From: Desulfosarcinaceae bacterium
Lineage (GTDB): Bacteria > Desulfobacterota > Desulfobacteria > Desulfobacterales > Desulfosarcinaceae
NCBI GenBank assembly: GCA_030066015.1
Contig: JASJCL010000042.1
Location: forward strand, 1 to 38,779
Direction of reading: 5' to 3'
Length of the DNA: 38,779 nucleotides
Positions 1 through 8,597 of the stretch are shown here, one piece after another. Below the pieces are notes generated by a model. It was given only the letters and a program-made list of their open reading frames with translations. It had not been told where the DNA came from and did no database searches. The first letter of the stretch is position 1; the number at the start of each line of letters is the position of its first letter. The position numbers were made by a program, and so were the translations under genes.

Positions 1-847
1 CGCCGGTCTTCATGTCCATGGCCGAACTGGTGGAGCCGTAGATCACCGGTGCGCCGGGATTGACCAGCTGGGCCAGGGTGACACCGGCCAGGATCTCGGC
101 CGTCTGGAGGGCCAGCACGCCGGCCAGGGTCACCGGACCACTGCTGCCGGCCATGATGAGGCTGGCAATGATGCAGGCTTGGTTGCCGCGGGCCAGTTCG
201 ATGAGGCTGCCGGCCATCTCGTCGGAGAACTGCAGGGGGCTGAGCGAGTTGATCAGGGAGACCGTCACGGGGCCCACCTCCTGGAGGCGGTCGCGACCGC
301 CCCAGATGATGGCCGCCATCTCCACGCAATCCCGGGCCGCCCCCTTGGAGAGCGGGCTGCCCATGAAGGGCTTGTCGCACAGGGTGATGCTGGAAAGAAG
401 CATCTCCAGGTGGGAGAACTCCGGCGGCACGTCGCTGGGCTCCACCATCATGAAGCCGTTCATATCGAGATGTTGGGAGGTCTGCACCAGCTTGCAGAAG
501 TTTTCGTAGTCGGCCATGGTGGCGACCCGCTGACGGCCGTCGGCGTCGGTGATGAAGGGGGCTCCGTATCCGGGCGCTAGTGCGAAATGGGTCTCGCCGA
601 CCACCACGTTTTTATTCGGGTTGCGGGCCGTTACGGTAAACGTGGACGGGGCCGTCTCGAGGGCCGTGCGAATCTGACGCTCCTTGAAGAAAACGGTTTT
701 GCCCGACACCTTGAAGTCGTTGGCGGTGAAGATGTCGAGGGCCTCCGCCTCGTTGAAGGCCACGCCAGTGCTGCCGAGGATCTCCATGGCGCTGTCATGG
801 ATGAGCTGCATTTCGGTGTCGGTCAGGGTCTGCATACGGTCGTACAT
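1..847 (-). CDS. Trimethylamine methyltransferase (MttB) family protein, N-terminal part (partial)
   Basis: This reading frame was translated by hand from the minus strand. It opens with MYDRMQTLTDTEMQLIHDSA and continues for 282 codons to the left edge without a stop. The pattern (ILGSTGV near residue 25, PGYGAPF near 95, then SSGPVTLAG and GAPVIYGST in the last third) is that of the MttB superfamily. These are roughly 470-500-residue TIM-barrel enzymes that move a methyl group from a quaternary or tertiary amine to a corrinoid protein. The start is supported by an AAAGGAGAA Shine-Dalgarno sequence 7 nt upstream. True trimethylamine enzymes carry pyrrolysine near residue 334, which lies outside this window. 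The sequence therefore cannot separate a pyrrolysine enzyme from the commoner non-pyrrolysine type (glycine betaine, carnitine or proline betaine demethylases). No cognate corrinoid protein is adjacent. Confidence 0.88.
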   Translation of the reverse strand, partial: MYDRMQTLTDTEMQLIHDSAMEILGSTGVAFNEAEALDIFTANDFKVSGKTVFFKERQIRTALETAPSTFTVTARNPNKNVVVGETHFALAPGYGAPFITDADGRQRVATMADYENFCKLVQTSQHLDMNGFMMVEPSDVPPEFSHLEMLLSSITLCDKPFMGSPLSKGAARDCVEMAAIIWGGRDRLQEVGPVTVSLINSLSPLQFSDEMAGSLIELARGNQACIIASLIMAGSSGPVTLAGVLALQTAEILAGVTLAQLVNPGAPVIYGSTSSAMDMKTG

Positions 848-1144
848 CTTGCGCTTCTCCTTTCCAGGTGGCGCCCACCTGCTGTTGGCGGAACACTGAA
901 ATGCTGCCTCGCTGCCTCCCCGTCTCCCCTTAGCGCCCGGTTCCCATCGGCGGTAGCCGCTCCCCGATCCCGGACCCTGGACTGCGTGTCGGCCGAACGG
1001 GGCCGGCCGGCTGGGAGTGCCCCAGAAGATCTTCGCTGAAGGCCCACTGGGGCCGACATCCTTCGGCCGATCGGTACGGGGCGCGGCAGTTGCGCTTGGG
1101 TGCTGTGGTCGCCGTCGCGCCGGTCATCGTCGGCCGACCGCGGA
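848..1144. other. Intergenic region upstream of the mttB-like gene
   Basis: About 300 bases lie between the stop of the cyclic-nucleotide-binding gene and the start of the methyltransferase gene, both on the minus strand. Short open frames occur on both strands, but none has a ribosome-binding site or recognisable protein content. Apart from the Shine-Dalgarno sequence next to the methyltransferase start, no clear promoter or hairpin was seen. On the minus strand the last 60 bases hold purine-rich GGGAGAC/GGCAGCGAGGCAGC runs of low complexity. Confidence 0.5.
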
Positions 1145-1645
1145 TCAGTAATCACTCCAGAGCGAGATGTTGCAGGTCCCCTTGACGGCCATCAGCTCTT
1201 GGGTGGCTTCTCTCAGCTTTTCCGCCAGAATTCCCGCCAGGATCCGGTACAGAATGTACCCGAATGAGAGTTTGTCTTCCCCGGACAATTGCGTCAAATA
1301 TCCGGTATCCAGCGCGAGACAGACGGTATCGCCATCCGCGTAGGCCGAGGCAGAGCGCGGGGCGTTCTCGATAAACCGCATCTCACCGAAGAGATCGCCC
1401 CCCCTGTTCAGAATGGAGATCTCTTTGTCCTGTTTGACGATCCGGACTTTGCCGTAGATCAGGAAGTAGATCCAGTTGTCAACACTGCCCTCCTGGATGA
1501 TGACTTCTCCCGATTTGTAGATTCTCAGGCGGCTCATTCGGAGCAGATGATCGAGATCCGCCTGGTCCAGCGGTTCGAAAACGGGCAGCTTCTTGAGATC
1601 GACGAAGAGGTTGCGATCGCCCATCAAATACTCTGACTGCTTCAT
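1145..1645 (-). CDS. Stand-alone cyclic nucleotide-binding domain protein
   Basis: This is a 166-residue protein dominated by one cNMP-binding (CRP-like) beta-roll. The frame continues upstream, but the start MKQSEYLMGD is chosen because AAGGAGACAATCGG lies directly before its ATG. The fold is shown by the entry helix (LPVFEPLDQADLDHLL), the hairpin GEVIIQEGSVDNWIYFLIYGKV and the phosphate-binding cassette (GGDLFGEMRFIENAPRSASA) near residues 85-105. The tail is a single C-terminal helix, with no room for the winged-helix DNA-binding domain of CRP/FNR. It is therefore probably a sensor or partner protein and not a transcription factor. The cassette glutamate and arginine expected to hold the nucleotide are both present (GEM and PRSA). 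It lies downstream of the exopolysaccharide genes on the same strand after a 244-nt gap, so co-transcription is possible but unproven. Confidence 0.8.
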   Translation of the reverse strand: MKQSEYLMGDRNLFVDLKKLPVFEPLDQADLDHLLRMSRLRIYKSGEVIIQEGSVDNWIYFLIYGKVRIVKQDKEISILNRGGDLFGEMRFIENAPRSASAYADGDTVCLALDTGYLTQLSGEDKLSFGYILYRILAGILAEKLREATQELMAVKGTCNISLWSDY

Positions 1646-1889
1646 CCGATTGTCTCCTTCTTCGCCTCGGTCCGCGTCCCGAGAGCCGGATTCGCCGACG
1701 GGCCGCTTCAAGGCACTTTGGCGGGTTGCCCTCTCGCGCGGCAGGTGGCCGGCGATGGCCCACTGGGATCGGCACGGCCGTCAGCCGTGCCTCGCGATCC
1801 GTTATTGGGCACCCGCTGATGGGGCTCGCTTGAGCGTAGCGCCCGCGGCGAGTGATTGTCAACTCGCGCTTCGACCGGCAAGCGCCGGT

Positions 1890-3251
1890 TCACCAGCGGC
1901 GCACCACGGTGTAGGTCAGCCGCGTCTTCCCAGCGGCTGGAACGGGGACATCGAAGTGTGCCGTATTGGCGTCGAAACGTTTGGCGGGCAGGCTGCTCTG
2001 GGTGATCTCCCACTGTCCACCGGCGATCCGCTCCTCCACAGCGATCTGCGCCGTTCCCGCCTCTTTGGCGCTGGTGAAGACGATCTCCACCTGCTGCTCC
2101 TCGGAGCGGGCGCTCAATTTACGGCGCTGGAGGATTCGCTTTTCGGCATGCAGATCAAAGGCGTGTCCCAGCTCGAGGGTTATTTCCGCCTGGCTGGCCG
2201 CACTGGGGCGACGGTCGGCACCGATGAAGCGCAGCCCCTGGTCGGTGCGCCGGTAGAGGCGCCAGGTGCCAGCCGGCAGGGGGATTCCCAATCCATCGGC
2301 AGTGGTGTTGCGGAAGCGGATCGCCGCCGAGATCCGCTCCGCCTGGCGGTGGCTGCGGTAGCGGTAGATCCGTTCACAGGGAATGGACCGGGGGGCGATG
2401 AGGAGCCGCTGGATCTGCCGTTGGTCCGCTATCGTGAGGGGCTGGTCGAGGGGATAAAACTGTAGGTCGGCCATGGCCTCGGGCGCCGGTTCCGGCGCCG
2501 CCATCATCACCATCTCGTCCGCCATGGCCGCCCGCGCGGCAGGTCGCGGTAGCGGGGGCGTGCTGACCTGGTTCACCGTTCCCGCCGCCAGGGTGACCTG
2601 GGCCTCTTCAAAGGCCTTGCCGGAGCGGTTGCGTACCGTGGCCTTGGCCGAGAGCAGGAGCGCGTCCTCGGCGGCGTTGACTTCACCGAAATAGGCGGCC
2701 GCCCAGCTGAGGCCGGCGGTCAGATAGGAGAGCGTCAGGGTCCGCTGGCCACCGCCATTGGCGGCAATCTGCCAGCTGAGGGCGGGGGCGGGGGGATCCT
2801 CCAGGCCCGTTTCCGGCAGCCGCACCAGGACATCATCGCCATAAGGGATGAGGGTTTGTGCGCCGGCCTGATCGAGCACCAAGCTCCCCTGGCGGATCGC
2901 ATCCAGCCGCCCTTCCAGCCATTCATCGGCGGCTATCCGCACCGCGATCGGTTGGCCCAGGTAGGCCGTCAGCATCTCAACGGCGGTGGCAGGCAGGGGC
3001 AGAAAACGCTCCTCCAAGAGCGTCAGGCCACCCCCCTCGGTTAACGCCAGGTGGGTGGATTCGGGATCCAGTCGGGCGGCCACCGCCGGCCAGATCAGCT
3101 CCCGCTGCTGTGCGCCGATGCGCACGGTTCGGGTCTCACTCACCAGGGTGAGATCGTTTTTATAGATGGTCAACTGGGTTTGGCCGGCCGCTTGGGTTGC
3201 TGCCAGCAGGAGCGTCATCCACAAGGTCAGCCGCATGATTGGGTAGCGCAC
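1890..3251 (-). CDS. DUF4139 domain-containing exported protein
   Basis: The protein is about 453 residues, with a signal peptide at its N-terminus (MRLTLWMTLLLAATQAAGQ). It then shows the DUF4139 layout: an N-terminal beta domain (TQLTIYKNDLTLVSETRTV), a middle part with SWQIAANGGGQRTLTLSYLTAGLSW, and a C-terminal domain ending in AGKTRLTYTVVRRW. A GTG start at 3251 is preferred because GGAGGA sits 7 nt upstream; an in-frame ATG follows at 3236. DUF4139 proteins have no established enzymatic role and are typically secreted beta-sandwich proteins. The gene follows the endoglucanase gene after 68 nt on the same strand and looks like the last member of the exopolysaccharide operon. Its role there is inferred only from position. 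Confidence 0.85.
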   Translation of the reverse strand: MRYPIMRLTLWMTLLLAATQAAGQTQLTIYKNDLTLVSETRTVRIGAQQRELIWPAVAARLDPESTHLALTEGGGLTLLEERFLPLPATAVEMLTAYLGQPIAVRIAADEWLEGRLDAIRQGSLVLDQAGAQTLIPYGDDVLVRLPETGLEDPPAPALSWQIAANGGGQRTLTLSYLTAGLSWAAAYFGEVNAAEDALLLSAKATVRNRSGKAFEEAQVTLAAGTVNQVSTPPLPRPAARAAMADEMVMMAAPEPAPEAMADLQFYPLDQPLTIADQRQIQRLLIAPRSIPCERIYRYRSHRQAERISAAIRFRNTTADGLGIPLPAGTWRLYRRTDQGLRFIGADRRPSAASQAEITLELGHAFDLHAEKRILQRRKLSARSEEQQVEIVFTSAKEAGTAQIAVEERIAGGQWEITQSSLPAKRFDANTAHFDVPVPAAGKTRLTYTVVRRW

Positions 3252-3319
3252 GCTTCTATCCTCCGGGTTGTGTTTGGTTCTCTTCTGGGTGTGACACCAT
3301 GGCGGGGACGCCACGGCGG

Positions 3320-4471
3320 TCAGTGGGTCTTCGCTGCCGGATGTATGGGAAAGGCCGACGGAGCCGGCGTCTGTGACGCGATCCACCCATCGGATAGCGC
3401 CAGCCCCAGCCAGGTCCAGTTCAGATCGTAGTAGCGATCCGCCTGATCGGCGATCTTCTGCAGCTGCGGACGGGACAAGGGGCCGCTGCGGAGCTGGGCG
3501 GCGAGAGCGGGTGAACGGATTTCCAGCAGCGGCAACAGGGCGCCGTAAAAGCTGACGCTGGTGTGGCCACTCATGGGGCGGCCCGCGATCGTATAGGCCT
3601 GGAACAGACCGCCGTCGCGCCGGAACAGCTTCAGGAGCGCCTGAAAGCCGGCGTCCTGGTCACACATCGCCCCTGGGCCGTGCAGTCGGCAATCAAGGGC
3701 CAGACGCCAGTAGTATCGCATGGCATCGAAGGAGAATGCGTTGGAGTGGCGCGCCCCATCGGGCAGCAAGCGGATGGCTCCCTGGGGGGTAACACGGCAA
3801 AAATCAGGAAGCAAGCGCACACCGGGCAGCGCGAGGGTCCGGTCCACCAGGCGAAAGCCCAGGCGACGGACCGCGTCCCAACCGCCATCTGGGTCGAGGC
3901 GCTGGAAGTAGGGATATGCCGCCGGCGAAAAATAGGAGAGGTTGACGATGCGCTCGCTGCGGGCCCAATTGCCGGCGCTGATGAACCAGTCGGTTCCCAC
4001 GGCGATGCCCGCGTGGCGGCGGATGGCCTTGACCAAAAGGGTCGCCCGTCTCAGGTAGGCGGGCTCGTCGAAGCGTCGGGAAGCCAGAATGAGGGCCAGC
4101 GCGATATCCTGGTCCGCATCGGTGGCCGTGTTGGCGTCCCGCAGTCGCCCCTGTCGGGCCGGCTGCCAGAGCCAGCCGTAGAGCCCATCTGGGCGACGCA
4201 GGTGGGTTTCGGTCCAGTGATAGATCTTGGCGAAGGCATCGGCGTCGGCCATCCAGACCGCTCGCAGGAGCCCGTAGGACTGACCCTCCGAAGTGACCCG
4301 GTCCAGACGCCGATCCACGACGCGGCCGTCCCTGGTGATGTAAGTCTGCCGGTACTGCTGCCAGAGGGTGTCGAGCAAGGGCCGCTGGGCCGGCGATTGC
4401 CGTGCTTCGCCGAGGCCCGCCTGTAGCAGAAGCAGCAGTCCCACAATCCAGACGTGCCCGCCGACCCGCAT
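3320..4471 (-). CDS. bcsZ: GH8 family endoglucanase, BcsZ-like periplasmic cellulase
   Basis: The 383-residue protein begins with a signal peptide (MRVGGHVWIVGLLLLLQAGLGEA). It carries the glycoside hydrolase family 8 signature: VTSEGQSYGLLRAVW holds the catalytic acid glutamate, and NTATDADQDIALALIL follows. Downstream come the aromatic NLSYFSPAAYPYF and a late NWTWLGLAL. BcsZ of E. coli (368 residues) is the close parallel; it trims beta-1,4-glucan in the periplasm during cellulose export. The open frame continues upstream through a 15-bp tandem repeat, giving VASQR pentapeptides, but the signal peptide fixes the start at 4471. No good Shine-Dalgarno sequence precedes it, so translation may depend on readthrough from the upstream gene. 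The neighbours (GT2 synthase, TPR exporter) support a polysaccharide role. The actual substrate is not shown. Confidence 0.9.
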   Translation of the reverse strand: MRVGGHVWIVGLLLLLQAGLGEARQSPAQRPLLDTLWQQYRQTYITRDGRVVDRRLDRVTSEGQSYGLLRAVWMADADAFAKIYHWTETHLRRPDGLYGWLWQPARQGRLRDANTATDADQDIALALILASRRFDEPAYLRRATLLVKAIRRHAGIAVGTDWFISAGNWARSERIVNLSYFSPAAYPYFQRLDPDGGWDAVRRLGFRLVDRTLALPGVRLLPDFCRVTPQGAIRLLPDGARHSNAFSFDAMRYYWRLALDCRLHGPGAMCDQDAGFQALLKLFRRDGGLFQAYTIAGRPMSGHTSVSFYGALLPLLEIRSPALAAQLRSGPLSRPQLQKIADQADRYYDLNWTWLGLALSDGWIASQTPAPSAFPIHPAAKTH

Positions 4472-4473
4472 TA

Positions 4474-4546
4474 AAGCGACCCGCTGAGAAGCGACCCGCT
4501 GGGAAGCGACCCGCCGGGAAGCGACCCGCTGGGAAGCGACCGTTGG
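4474..4546 (+). repeat. 15-bp tandem repeat between exporter and endoglucanase genes
   Basis: Four full units and one partial unit of AAGCGACCCGCTGGG (plus-strand reading) lie head to tail, with single-base variants CTGAG and CCGGG. The array fills nearly all of the gap between the stop of the TPR/beta-barrel gene and the ATG of the GH8 gene. On the coding strand each unit is CCCAGCGGGTCGCTT. The unit length is a multiple of three, so changes in copy number would not shift any reading frame but would change the spacing. Confidence 0.9.
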
Positions 4547-4565
4547 CCACCTCTGCCTGCCGGCG

Positions 4566-7472
4566 CTAAAAATGCCAGCCCACCCGAGCGGCCGTGCGCC
4601 ACAAGAGATAATCGTCATTTTGGTCATAGAAGCCAAATACGCCGCCGCCGGCAAAAAGGGGACCCCACTCTGCCGTCAGTTTCAGATGCCAATGGCCGCC
4701 CCAGCCGGTCTCACCGTCGGTGATCAGGAGTTGGGGATTGACCTCCAGATCCACCGCTACGCGGCCGAGGCGTTCGATGTGCTGCAGGATGAGGCCGAGC
4801 GAGACGTGATTGGACGGGCTGAAGTAGGCCGCGTCGTTGTCGGCGAAGCCCTCGTAAAAGAGATTGGGTTTTACGGCCAGCCAGCGTTGACCGGTCTCGA
4901 TGAGCGGCTGCTGCAGGTGGGTATACGCCCAGAGACGCCGGTTGTCGTCGGAATAGAGGTCGCCGCCAAGCTGGGTCTGCAAAAAACGCCCGCCGTCGCC
5001 CAGGCGCTTGTCCATCAGCAACCGCAGATCGCTGCGGGCGAAAGCCGGTTCCACACCGGCCAGGCGGGTGACGCGGTGATAGCGGTGCAGCTGGGAGCTG
5101 TCGTGCGGGGTCCAGACGGTCTCCCGCGTCACGGCCAGCCCGAGGGATGAATCGTCCGCCCAATAGCGGCGCAGCAGGATCTCTCCGACGGGTAGGGTGG
5201 CGCCGCCGTGGTGCTCCGCATCCCCCACGGCCTCGATCCCCAGATACCCTTGGGCGGAGAGATGGGGCTGCGGAAAGATAGGTGCCAGTCCCAGGCGAAA
5301 GACGTTTCGCTGGAAGTCGGTCTCCTTCTGGGCCACCTCGCCGAGCGTGTAGCGCAAATGGAGGGGCAGCCGCAAAATGCCGGCGGCGGCGCCCTGCAGG
5401 CCGACTTGACGCAGGATGAGATCATTGCTGTCTGAGCTCCAGCCGCCGAGCAGATCGAGGCGGGGCGCCGTGGCCCGCCGATACCGCTGCAAGAGGGAAG
5501 CGGCCGCCTGGCTGAGGCGCGGCTGGTCCGCCAATGGGGCCAGGGCTTCGCCGGCGCGCCAGCGGTCGCCGCGGCTGAGCGCGCTTTGGCCGAGACCGCG
5601 GCTGAGGCGCTCGGTCTGCGCAGCCCCGGCGTCAGCGGCCGCGCTGAAACGGGTGTAGGCTGCCAGCCGGTGGTCCCTGGCCAAGGCGGCCTCGGCCAGC
5701 AGGAGGATGGCGTCCGGGTCCGCCGGGTAATCGCGGCGATACGCCACCAGCACCGCTTCGGCCGTGTCGATCTGACCGCTGTAGAGGAGGATCTCGGCCA
5801 ACAGACGCCTGGCAGGGTCTTGGGCGGCCTCCGGATCTGGGTCCCGACGGGCCACCGCCTGTCGGGCATAGACCTCTGCTTCGTCGAAGGCCTGCACGGC
5901 CGTGAGGGCGCGGGCCAGCTCCAACGCCAAGCCCCCATCACCGCTCAATACAACCGCCCGCCGGTAGTGCTCCACCGCCGCCGCATGGGCGCCCTGGGCT
6001 GCAAAGGCCCGGGCCGCCTCGAGCTGAATCTCGCCATCCTCTGGTCGGGCGTTCAGATAGGCCCGGTAGGCCTCACCGGCACGTTCATGGTCGCCCAGGC
6101 GGGTTGCCGCACGGGCGATTTTGAGGTGGACCGCTGCCCGCTCCTGCGGGGTTTCGGACAATTGGGCCAAGGCCCGTGTATAGCCGGTCAAGGCCTCTGC
6201 CTGCCGGCCCACCTCGGCCTCCAGGTCGGCGAGGGCGACCCACCCGCGGGCCGGCATCTGCGTCGGTGCCCGGCGGGCGACGGCCGCGTAGCTGCGGCGG
6301 GCCGCATCCGTCTGCCCCGCGGCCCGCTGCAGATCCGCCAGCCACAGCTGCTGGTCGGGTGTGAGGGGGCTTCGTCGATCCAGCGCCATCAACTGCGCGA
6401 TGGCCAGGGTCGGCCGCTGAAGGTCGGCGTAGACCCTGGCGGCGAGCAGATGGGCAGGGGGCGGAACCGGCTGATGATCGAGCAACCGCTCCACATGGGG
6501 GGCGGCGGCGGCGGGGTTCCCGGCATCCAGGAGGGTTTCCACCAGTAGGATGCGGTGGTCGCTCACCTCGGGCTGTCGCACGACCAGCCATCTCAAGCTG
6601 TCGGCGGCCGCCGTCATGCGCCCGTTGCGTCTGAGTAGCTCGGCATGCTGACGGCGATGTTCCGGGGCTTCGGGCCAGCGCGCCAGCAGATGGGGATAGA
6701 GGGCCAGCGCGGCGGTGTCGACCCCGGCCCAGAACGCGGTTTGGGCCTGGAGGCGCAACCGGGCGGGGTTGGGATGGGGTCGCGGCCAGTGCTGGATGAG
6801 GGCCCACGCTTCGCTGTAGCGCTGGTGGCGGTTGTGCAGCCATGCATACCGATGGCGCAGCTGGTCGTCATCGAGCGGCGTCCGCAGCAGGTTGGCGTAG
6901 ATGGCTGCCGCCGCGGTGTCCTGCGCCAGCTTTTCGAACAGATCGGCCAGGCGCAGCTGAATGCGGGGGATCTCGGGATCTCCGTCGGGAAGTTGGTCCA
7001 GGACCCGTTGCCACTGCCAGGTGGCCCGCCGAGTCTGACCGCTGCGCTGCAGATTGTGGGCCAGCGCGGCGCTCAGCGTCCGATGATCCGCCGCACGCAG
7101 GTGCGGCGAGGCCAGCAGGGTTTCCAACTCCACTGCCGCACGGCGGTACATGCCGGTGGCGGCCAGGGCAAAGGCCAGCTGTTTGGAGAGCTGATAGCGC
7201 TCTTCTGGCCTGGCATGGGGGTTGCGGATCAACTGCTGGTAGAGCTCGATGGCCGCTGGGGTCTGCCCGATCTGCGTCAGGGCGTGGGCCAGGTCCCGTT
7301 GCAGTTCAAAGCGCTCCCGATCGGCGCCGCTGTCGGCGGTGTGACCGCTGACGGTGGTGGTCAGCAGGAGGACCGCGGTGACCAGCGCTCCCCGCCACCA
7401 GGCGCTGGCGCGGGTGCGGTCCGCTGCCTGGCGGTGGCTGCTGGAAGGGCAGCGGGGGGAATACGCCGTCAT
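4566..7472 (-). CDS. TPR-containing outer-membrane exopolysaccharide exporter (BcsC/PgaA-like)
   Basis: This 968-residue protein has a long basic leader, then a signal peptide around residues 25-46 (GALVTAVLLLTTTVSGHTA). About 600 residues of tetratricopeptide repeats follow. The last ~300 residues, from APRLDLLGGWSSDSND onward, are a predicted beta-barrel. It ends in a C-terminal phenylalanine (RVGWHF), as outer-membrane barrels do, and contains YFSPSNHVSLGL, a motif typical of polysaccharide exporters of the BcsC/PgaA/NfrA type. In such systems the TPR part works in the periplasm and the barrel carries the polymer out. The gene starts 6 nt after the upstream TPR gene, with GGAGGG 10 nt before the ATG. 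The gene symbol is left open because BcsC, PgaA and NfrA homologs cannot be told apart by eye. Confidence 0.85.
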   Translation of the reverse strand: MTAYSPRCPSSSHRQAADRTRASAWWRGALVTAVLLLTTTVSGHTADSGADRERFELQRDLAHALTQIGQTPAAIELYQQLIRNPHARPEERYQLSKQLAFALAATGMYRRAAVELETLLASPHLRAADHRTLSAALAHNLQRSGQTRRATWQWQRVLDQLPDGDPEIPRIQLRLADLFEKLAQDTAAAAIYANLLRTPLDDDQLRHRYAWLHNRHQRYSEAWALIQHWPRPHPNPARLRLQAQTAFWAGVDTAALALYPHLLARWPEAPEHRRQHAELLRRNGRMTAAADSLRWLVVRQPEVSDHRILLVETLLDAGNPAAAAPHVERLLDHQPVPPPAHLLAARVYADLQRPTLAIAQLMALDRRSPLTPDQQLWLADLQRAAGQTDAARRSYAAVARRAPTQMPARGWVALADLEAEVGRQAEALTGYTRALAQLSETPQERAAVHLKIARAATRLGDHERAGEAYRAYLNARPEDGEIQLEAARAFAAQGAHAAAVEHYRRAVVLSGDGGLALELARALTAVQAFDEAEVYARQAVARRDPDPEAAQDPARRLLAEILLYSGQIDTAEAVLVAYRRDYPADPDAILLLAEAALARDHRLAAYTRFSAAADAGAAQTERLSRGLGQSALSRGDRWRAGEALAPLADQPRLSQAAASLLQRYRRATAPRLDLLGGWSSDSNDLILRQVGLQGAAAGILRLPLHLRYTLGEVAQKETDFQRNVFRLGLAPIFPQPHLSAQGYLGIEAVGDAEHHGGATLPVGEILLRRYWADDSSLGLAVTRETVWTPHDSSQLHRYHRVTRLAGVEPAFARSDLRLLMDKRLGDGGRFLQTQLGGDLYSDDNRRLWAYTHLQQPLIETGQRWLAVKPNLFYEGFADNDAAYFSPSNHVSLGLILQHIERLGRVAVDLEVNPQLLITDGETGWGGHWHLKLTAEWGPLFAGGGVFGFYDQNDDYLLWRTAARVGWHF

Positions 7473-7478
7473 TGTCGC

Positions 7479-8597
7479 CTATCCCTCCGCTTTCCGACTT
7501 AGCAATGCCCGAATGAGCGGGACCGCGGCGACCATGTCGCCGGCCCAAAAGGCGGTGCGGGCCTGAATTTCGAGGATGGGCAGCGATCTATGGGGCTGCG
7601 GCAGCGGGGCCAGAATCGACCAGGCTTCGGTGTAGCGACCCTCTGTGTTGAGGAGCCAGGCCAACTGAACCCGGTCGCCGTTGCTGGCGACCTTGTCGGC
7701 GAGAAGTCCGCGATAGCGCTCTTCGGCCGCTGTCGAACGACCCGCCCGCAGGAGGCTGAAGGCTTCCGCACGCCGCCAGGCGAGCCGATCTGGATCCTGG
7801 GCCAGCAGCTGGGACCAAAGGGCAGCCGCATCGGCGTAGCGCCCCAGTTTCTGGGCCAGCTGGGCTCGGGCGAGCAGATTGCCGGCATGGGGCGCCTGGA
7901 GATAGAGGGCGTAGGCTTCGGCAGCATCGCCGAGTTGCTGGAGCGCCAGGGCGCGGGTGTCGATGGCGTTGATCCGCACCGCCGGGTCCTCGCTGGCGAG
8001 CAGCGGGTCGATGGGCAGATCGCGAATGGTGATCCAATCCTGGGCGGCGGCGGCCATGTCGAGGAGTTGCTCCAGATCCGCGATTTCGGTGGGCGGCGTC
8101 TCCCACAGAAGCTTGAGGATCGCCAGTGCCGCTTTGAAGTCGCCGCACTGGGCGTAAATGCCGGCCATTCGTCGCCGTGCCTGGCTGTCGGTACGCGCTA
8201 CCGCCAGACGGTTCAGATTGTCCACGGCCGCGGCACAATTGCCCGCTTGGGCATGGAGGGCGGCCATGCCCAGAAGGGCCTCGCCATGATTGGGGACCAG
8301 GGCCAGGGCTTGGGCAAAGCGCTTTTTCGCCTGTGGCAGCTGCCCCAGATCGCATTTCAAGTAGGCATCGAACAGCAGATACCCCAGATTGTCGCCCTCC
8401 TGGGTGAGGACATTTTTCATGAGCGCCGCCGCGGCGTCGAGATTCCCCGCTGCCCTTGCGGCCTGGGCCTTGCGATAGCCCTCATGGGCCGTCTGCCAGA
8501 AGTGGGGATTGTGCCAGTGCAAGGCGGCGGCCACCAGACAGAACCAGCCCAGAACCCAGAGGGACTGCGGCACATATCGGCGGGCGCGTTTAGGCAT
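7479..8597 (-). CDS. Membrane-anchored TPR protein of the exopolysaccharide locus
   Basis: The 372-residue protein has one N-terminal membrane segment (SLWVLGWFCLVAAALHW, residues 12-28) after a basic stretch (MPKRARRYV). It is thus an inner-membrane protein with a periplasmic TPR domain. Repeats recur about every 34 residues, for example NLDAAAALMKNVL, QLPQAKKRFAQALALVPNH and RYADAAALWSQLLAQDPD. Its last 52 residues (RYTEAW...AFWAG) resemble residues 218-269 of the neighbouring exporter, pointing to a shared origin. The start codon overlaps the end of the synthase gene by 8 nt, which suggests translational coupling. It occupies the place where BcsB would be in a cellulose operon but shows no BcsB features. 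It may link synthase to exporter; that role is inference. Confidence 0.8.
   Translation of the reverse strand: MPKRARRYVPQSLWVLGWFCLVAAALHWHNPHFWQTAHEGYRKAQAARAAGNLDAAAALMKNVLTQEGDNLGYLLFDAYLKCDLGQLPQAKKRFAQALALVPNHGEALLGMAALHAQAGNCAAAVDNLNRLAVARTDSQARRRMAGIYAQCGDFKAALAILKLLWETPPTEIADLEQLLDMAAAAQDWITIRDLPIDPLLASEDPAVRINAIDTRALALQQLGDAAEAYALYLQAPHAGNLLARAQLAQKLGRYADAAALWSQLLAQDPDRLAWRRAEAFSLLRAGRSTAAEERYRGLLADKVASNGDRVQLAWLLNTEGRYTEAWSILAPLPQPHRSLPILEIQARTAFWAGDMVAAVPLIRALLSRKAEG

Noticed and set aside
60-1039. Several plus-strand frames of 70-150 codons at the left edge
   Set aside because: They are antisense to the MttB-family gene, which runs off the edge and therefore appears as an open frame without a stop.
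4472-4654. N-terminal extension of the endoglucanase through the 15-bp repeat
   Set aside because: The extension overlaps the end of the exporter gene and would bury the signal peptide; the start at 4471 gives a normal secreted GH8 protein.
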